From Syngnathus acus (Eukaryota; Chordata; Actinopteri; Syngnathiformes; Syngnathidae): 64,000 bases of DNA. Below, piece after piece: positions 59,690 through 64,000 of this stretch (positions are counted from its first letter, which is position 1; the number at the start of each line of letters is the position of its first letter). The notes under the pieces were generated by a model. The model was not told the origin of the DNA and did no database searches. It saw only the letters and a program-made list of their open reading frames with translations. The translations under genes were made by a program, and so were the position numbers. The stretch is taken from contig NC_051094.1 of the NCBI RefSeq assembly GCF_901709675.1, forward strand, positions 2,212,501-2,276,500, read 5' to 3'.

Positions 59690-60000
59690 TACTGGTAGCG
59701 GCGCCACGTAACGGTTACTTTGATCCTCGCTCGCTGTTGTCTTCTGGGCCCGTCGTGATTCAATTAAGTCTCACCAGCGTGCATCGTCTTACCGCACGCA
59801 CCCCTTGCCCCACCCTCGCACATTACTGAATTCCTGTCCATGAGGTCAGCGCAAATATCGGAGCAGACTGACGCTGAATGTAAAGTAGCCTTGGTGTTAG
59901 AAATAACCAAAAACAAACGCATGACTTAATTACCCATGCCCAGAAACATGTAAACAATACAACCAGATCAATGCAAAATCAATTTTACAGTCGGGGAGCA
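59690..60000. promoter_or_regulatory. Candidate conserved non-coding element
   Basis: Non-repetitive block with a CpG-bearing left half (GGCGCCACGTAACGG near 59,700) and a homeobox-rich right half (GTGATTCAATTAAGTC near 59,756, GACTTAATTACCC near 59,924). No transposon end. Inferred only. Confidence 0.35.
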
Positions 60001-60109
60001 CATATACTTATCATCTAGGGACACCGCCATTTTTTTTTTTTACTCCTCTCAAAGCAGAATTTGTTTAATTTTCTGGAAAAAAAAATCTATATTGTACTCC
60101 TTTGCATCC

Positions 60110-60780
60110 CTCCACTTTAAATTATGATCACGATTTAAGAGCAGAATTGTCATTTGCATGAGAATTTGGCAGCAGCCCTTTTAAGTTTGATTGAAATAAA
60201 AAAGATCCGCTGACACCCGCTCTGAGCTGCTCTAAAACCAAAACAGTCATAGAGTAATATTGTGCTTGTTAAGCGTGTTGATAATTGCATTCAAGTGAAT
60301 GAATCATTTAGCAGGAGAAATGACTTGGAGCAGCAATGTCAGCAATTTTGGAAAACTCATAACTTTCCTCTTGGATGGAGGTGTATGATTTTTATCAATT
60401 CCTGAGTCCTGCTGTGGCGATTTGGGAGGGGGAAAAAAAAAATGTCAGCAATACAAATGCATAATTAAATGAGCTCATAGTTACTCAATTATAGGCGGGT
60501 ACCACTTTGCATGTTATTTGGACTCCAGATAAGATGCTATCGATGTTAGCTAATCTGTTGCCTCGGATAATTTATCATTGGCATATTTGGGTGATGCGGG
60601 TTCTGAAAGGAAAGCTTATTCGTTCATGATTTTGGCAGCGTCGATAACTTGGGTCATTAGCGTGGAAAAGTGGTTATGTTTAAACCTTGCGAGGCAGCTG
60701 GAAAAATAAATGATCTTGCAAATCAATTTTGCTACTTTGCAAAATGATAGCAATTTTGATGACTGCGCCAATTAGCGTCT
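60110..60780. promoter_or_regulatory. Cluster of candidate conserved non-coding elements
   Basis: Two or three non-repetitive segments separated by a G/A run at 60,427-60,442. Words include CATTTGCATGAG near 60,152 (octamer-like ATTTGCAT), TTGATAATTGCATTC near 60,279, TGCATAATTAAATGAGC near 60,459, TCAATTATAGGC near 60,486, GGATAATTTATC near 60,565 and CGCCAATTAGCG near 60,766. The density of homeobox and octamer-like words is high. The Tc1 relic begins about 90 bases further right. Confidence 0.4.
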
Positions 60781-60869
60781 TACGTGCGTTCTAGTCATGG
60801 AAACTAAAAAAATGTCGACAATGCCTTCAAGTGGGTGCCCAAAACACTTCACGGTAACTTTTCAGTTTG

Positions 60870-61245
60870 TTTTTTTCACACAATATTTCAGGCCCATATT
60901 TGTTTCAATTTTGACGATTATGGCAGAGAAACACATAAAGACAGAACCCCATAAATTTCCAATGGGGTTCGAGTCACTCTTATTCCATGGCTATTAAAGC
61001 AGGTATTGGTAGTTTTGGCTTTGTGGGCAGATACTAAATCTAGCTGGAAAATAAAATCATTGTCTCCAAAAAGCTCGTCAGTAACGGGAAGCATAAAGCG
61101 CTCGAAGATTTCCCGGTAGAAATCAAATGACATTGCTGTCTGTTGGCTTCTCCAGTTTTCCTCCAGACCTTTAGTTCCAAATGAAATACATATAGGACTT
61201 TCTTCCCAAAGTCACTTGACCAAATGCAAGGAATGGCGTCTGATA
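60870..61245 (-). pseudogene. Decayed Tc1-like transposase fragment
   Basis: On the minus strand several Tc1/mariner DDE transposase segments appear in the correct order: ESPICISFG (from about 61,203), VWRKTGEA (61,145-61,168, another frame), REIFERFMLP and FGDNDFIFQLDL, then AHKAK and FNSHGI (61,000-61,120), and NPIGNLWG (60,945-60,970, shifted frame). Tc1 transposases have LFSDES, VWRKxGEA, FIFQQDLAPAHTAK and NPIENLW in this order. The first catalytic Asp is not preserved (the site reads EES). The second Asp is intact (codon 61038-61040). The catalytic Glu of NPIEN is Gly (60958-60960). About 35 residues after GEA are missing, and several codons between the second Asp and NPIGN. No terminal repeats found. 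It is dead. Confidence 0.88.
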
Positions 61246-61289
61246 TAGGTTAGGCACATGTGAAGGTGAAAGGAGGGAGGGACATCTGT

Positions 61290-61440
61290 TTCTCACCCGG
61301 GCGACGCCCGCATTCTTGCGAGGTCAGAGATCCGGGCTACAGTATGCATGAGGTTTGTGCGTGGGGGTCAAGGCTGTCACTGATCCCCCCCAAAGGCTAA
61401 ATTTACCCAATGTGTGATTGACAGGAGCAGGTGGATCGAG
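61290..61440. promoter_or_regulatory. Candidate regulatory block with TGATTGACAG
   Basis: Contains a perfect PBX/MEIS-type site TGATTGACAG at 61415-61424, followed by GAGCAGGTGG, which includes an E-box-like CAGGTG. The inverted words CCCGGGCGACGCCCG near 61,297 add a GC-rich hairpin. Non-repetitive except for a C run near 61,385. Motif-based inference. Confidence 0.35.
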
Positions 61441-63229
61441 TCGGGACAGTGGTTAGGTGTCTGGAAAGACATACTTGATTTCAGTTCAGATGCGGAGAGA
61501 CATCGGGGCAAACGCACAACCCAAATTCGGGGTTTCTATTCAAAGCCAGCTGGTCTGGCTTTATCACATGCTGGGCATTTATTTTGGGCACTTTGTGGGC
61601 ATTTGTAGTTTTTCCATTTGTCCTCTTTTGCGTTTTTTTTTTTTTAGTTTTTTAATTTGAATTTATTTGGGCCTCAGCTGGTGCTGTAGGGTATCACTTC
61701 CTGGTGAAGCAAAGAAACGGCACGGGTAAGTCGTCCGTTTTTCTCCCAAATCAAATTGAGACCTCACAGTGGGGCGAGGCTTCCAAAACTGATTTTTTTT
61801 GTTATTCCATCCTCTTATTCGGAAATGTTTTGCTTGATTCGAATAGATGTCTTTGCTTGTTTTAGTAAATCGGGACTTTGTCATCGACAAGACCATTATT
61901 GTTTATTCAGCCATTTTTTTTCCCTGCATTGGCACAGCACAATGACACTAGAGACGCTCCGGCGACAAAGGCGTGGTCGCGTCCCAGCTGTTGCCAATCG
62001 TCTCCGTTGAACACTTTCGGAAAAGGTGACAAAAAGCACCTGGAAAAGTGTCTTAAACTTTTAACGTCTCTGGTTTTTATACCTCCGAAGCAAGACAAAT
62101 GGTCGAAGGCGTGAAAGTGTAACTTAATATAGTGTTATTTCTCCCTTTCTAATTCTTCACAGTCAGTTTAGGTTAGTGCTACATTTAAGGGTAATTGCTT
62201 AGAACATCTCCGTACGCAGTCTGGTGAGAGAGAAACGGAGCTACGACATGCTGCTAGCTTGAAAGATGGAGAAGATTCACGCTTCAATAAGAATACGCAT
62301 CACGGGGTTTGGTGTGAGATGAAGTTTGCAGGCAAAGAAAATTATTTGAAGCAGCTTTTATTCTTGTTGAATTGTTTTGGGAGGCGAAATTAGAAACGTT
62401 CAGAATCACTCCGAATCAAACGAAAGGCCGTGTGGTTAAATACTTTGTTTAAAATGTTTTCAACTATTTTGGGGGAAACGATTCCAACATTTCAGTTGAA
62501 TTCATAGCAAAATTCTGAAAGTTTTGCCTCAGTCCTCGGTAATCAGGAAGAGTTACCGTCTTCTCACATCGAGCTCGGAAACTTGGAGCCAGTTTACAGT
62601 AACTGTTCAGTCTTCCCGTATTAGCTTTTCTACCCTCTGAATTCCGTCGCTTTGATGGGCAGCCGAGTTGAGGAAACATCTTGTTTTCTCTCTCCGTCGG
62701 GAGGTTCGCGCGCTTAAGTATTTGCCGAAACTCACCTCACCTCCTCGTTTCTCTTCATTTCTGCTTCATCACGTGACTCGGAAAGCGATTGTCTTGAGCT
62801 ACCGTCCCTGGTCACGTCCATGAATTCAACCATTTTTTTCAATTTTCTCAAAGACATGCCTGTGAGTCTTATGGATGTCAAGTGGAATGTTATTTAATCC
62901 GTATCTGCTGTTTGAGGTTCTGACTCGGGTTCGTGTAAATAAACGTGAAAGGTTTTGATACAGTATAGCCGTAATTTTCTGTTGTTGACAAGTCTTTTGC
63001 TAAGGCCTCTGACAGAGCGCAGGCCTGTAGTTAGTCGTTACTCCAAGTGTGTTGCCGGAGAAAGCACATTTCATTTTTAAACAAATTATCACTGAAGAGC
63101 TCTTTTTTTTTTCCCCCTCACATATGGAAGCAGTTACTTTTTTTGTGCATGGAAAGAAGTGAGCGCGTCTTTTTTTCGGTCAAGCCGTAAGAGCCTATCG
63201 TATCATTGTTTTACCCTCCTATCTTTTTT
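61441..63229. other. Non-coding stretch, no gene recognised
   Basis: Unique sequence with T runs near 61,637, 61,793, 61,914 and 63,103. 62,680-62,830 is CpG-richer with TCACGTGAC (E-box) near 62,768. Frames are short and unassigned. Confidence 0.5.
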
Positions 63230-63590
63230 GAATATTTTTAACATTTCCAACAGTCGTCCGACCTCCTGCGCAGAAACTCCCCTTCCGCCGACCCCCCTTG
63301 AGCTCCGTCGAGGCCAGAAAATATCAGTATGAGGCTCCGACGCCGCCATACAACGGCAACGCGCCGGGGCGGCCTAAATCTACAAAACACGAGCGCTGGC
63401 GCGAGGCAGCTCTTTTGATCTGCAGCTAATCTCAGTTGCCTGCCTCCCCTCTGATCATGTCTGAATAAGAATGAGTTGGGGGGCCATCCTGGAGGCACAA
63501 AGAGCTTTAGACGCAGCCCCTCATCTGCTGAGATCCGGCGCGCGGTCGCGAAGGCTCGACTGGCGTGCGTCGGAGTCTCGTTAAGAAGCA
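63230..63590. promoter_or_regulatory. CpG-rich block near the right edge
   Basis: The strongest local CpG concentration in the right half, with CGACGCCGCC, CGCGCCGGGGCGGCC and CCGGCGCGCGGTCGCG words. A compact, non-CpG segment (GATCTGCAGCTAATCTCAGT to about 63,475) sits in its middle. A 117-codon minus-strand frame covers it, arginine-rich as expected from CpG-rich DNA and without a domain. It could be a CpG-island promoter or 5' UTR of a gene lying outside the window, or a GC-rich enhancer. Confidence 0.35.
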
Positions 63591-64000
63591 TCGTTGTTTT
63601 TTTTTTTCTTCACAGTCAGATGCTATCAGCTGCTTGTAGAGCATGTGGAAGAAGTAGCGTCACTATGCTGAGTGATCTTTAATTGTCAAGGTCAACAGCT
63701 GCAGGAGTAGCGGCTGCAGGAGTAGCGGTTACTACGACTATCGTGAGTGGAAACACTCGGAAGTGCTTTTGGGTTTTAGGCAAAGGTTTGCTTTGAGATT
63801 TGTGGCACCATTAAAATACCCCAGTTGTTATAACCCAATAACCACGACAAATACACGATATTGGTGGAAGTATGCACAAAAAAATAGCTCGTCAAAAGAG
63901 GGCGCTAGGTAGCAGTGCACGGCAACGTCACCTTTGAAAGACGCGCAATTAAATTATAAAAATTAAATATGATGTAGAACTTCCCTGGACAACACCGAGC
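63591..64000. other. Non-coding right edge
   Basis: A T run near 63,597, a 15-bp tandem repeat, an AGAGGGCGCTAGG word near 63,897 that is loosely CTCF-like, and unique sequence. Nothing else recognised. Confidence 0.5.
63698..63727 (+). repeat. Perfect 15-bp tandem duplication
   Basis: GCTGCAGGAGTAGCG occurs twice head to tail without mismatch. Two copies only; a recent small slippage or duplication event. Confidence 0.9.

Noticed and set aside
63238-63591. 117-codon arginine-rich minus-strand frame
   Set aside because: Explained by CpG-rich DNA lacking stop codons; no conserved motif.
1-64000. CRISPR array, operon or bacterial-type system
   Set aside because: No regularly spaced identical repeats with unique spacers, no gene clusters, and the sequence is plainly vertebrate in texture.
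1-64000. MicroRNA genes
   Set aside because: I looked for common conserved mature sequences from memory (let-7, miR-9, miR-10, miR-124, miR-130, miR-137, miR-219 and others) and saw no match; unknown hairpins cannot be judged by eye.

Overview
The window looks like non-coding DNA from a vertebrate nuclear genome, most probably a ray-finned (teleost) fish. It is AT-leaning and rich in dinucleotide microsatellites, homopolymer runs and purine/pyrimidine tracts. Open frames are short, mostly under 120 codons, and overlap on both strands. There are no operons, ribosome binding sites or dense coding. Several dispersed repeats have a fish-type look: short hAT elements beginning with a CAGTGGTGTCAAAC-like terminus, TA-flanked MITEs with CCGTATTTTCC termini, a Tc1-like transposase relic, retroposon tails ending near a GTGAGGATAA motif, and GCTAGC-word clusters. 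I cannot name the species.

I find no protein-coding exon, tRNA, rRNA, microRNA or CRISPR array that I can support. The only recognisable protein relic is a decayed Tc1/mariner transposase on the minus strand near 60.87-61.25 kb. The window is therefore best read as an intergenic gene desert or one very large intron.

Layout. 0-13 kb is mostly unique sequence, with a CpG-rich block at about 2.0-2.3 kb, a retroposon tail at 4.7 kb, homeobox-site-rich blocks at 7.8 and 10.5 kb, and G-runs. 13-24 kb holds two short hAT elements in opposite orientation (13.15 and 23.90 kb), a TA-flanked MITE (19.34 kb), its decayed relative (21.8 kb) and a non-repetitive block at 20.45-20.85 kb. 24.5-31.6 kb carries the densest series of non-repetitive, homeodomain-, SOX-, octamer- and T-box-like blocks, the best enhancer candidates by eye. 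32-38 kb is structurally odd: a GC-rich island with hairpins, a tandem duplication split by an AT tract, a perfect 52-bp palindrome, a MITE and a 200-bp G-rich GGGA region. 44-53 kb holds three more MITE-type elements, several GCTA clusters and a hAT-like end. 53-64 kb returns to long non-repetitive blocks, the Tc1 relic and a CpG-rich block near the right edge.

The elements do not form a pathway. The plausible function of the window is long-range transcriptional regulation of a gene outside it, interrupted by DNA transposons and simple repeats. All enhancer calls are inference from composition and motif content, since no alignment could be run. I did not find a new biological system; the items most worth checking are the palindrome/MITE junction, the MITE family, and the dense candidate enhancer blocks.
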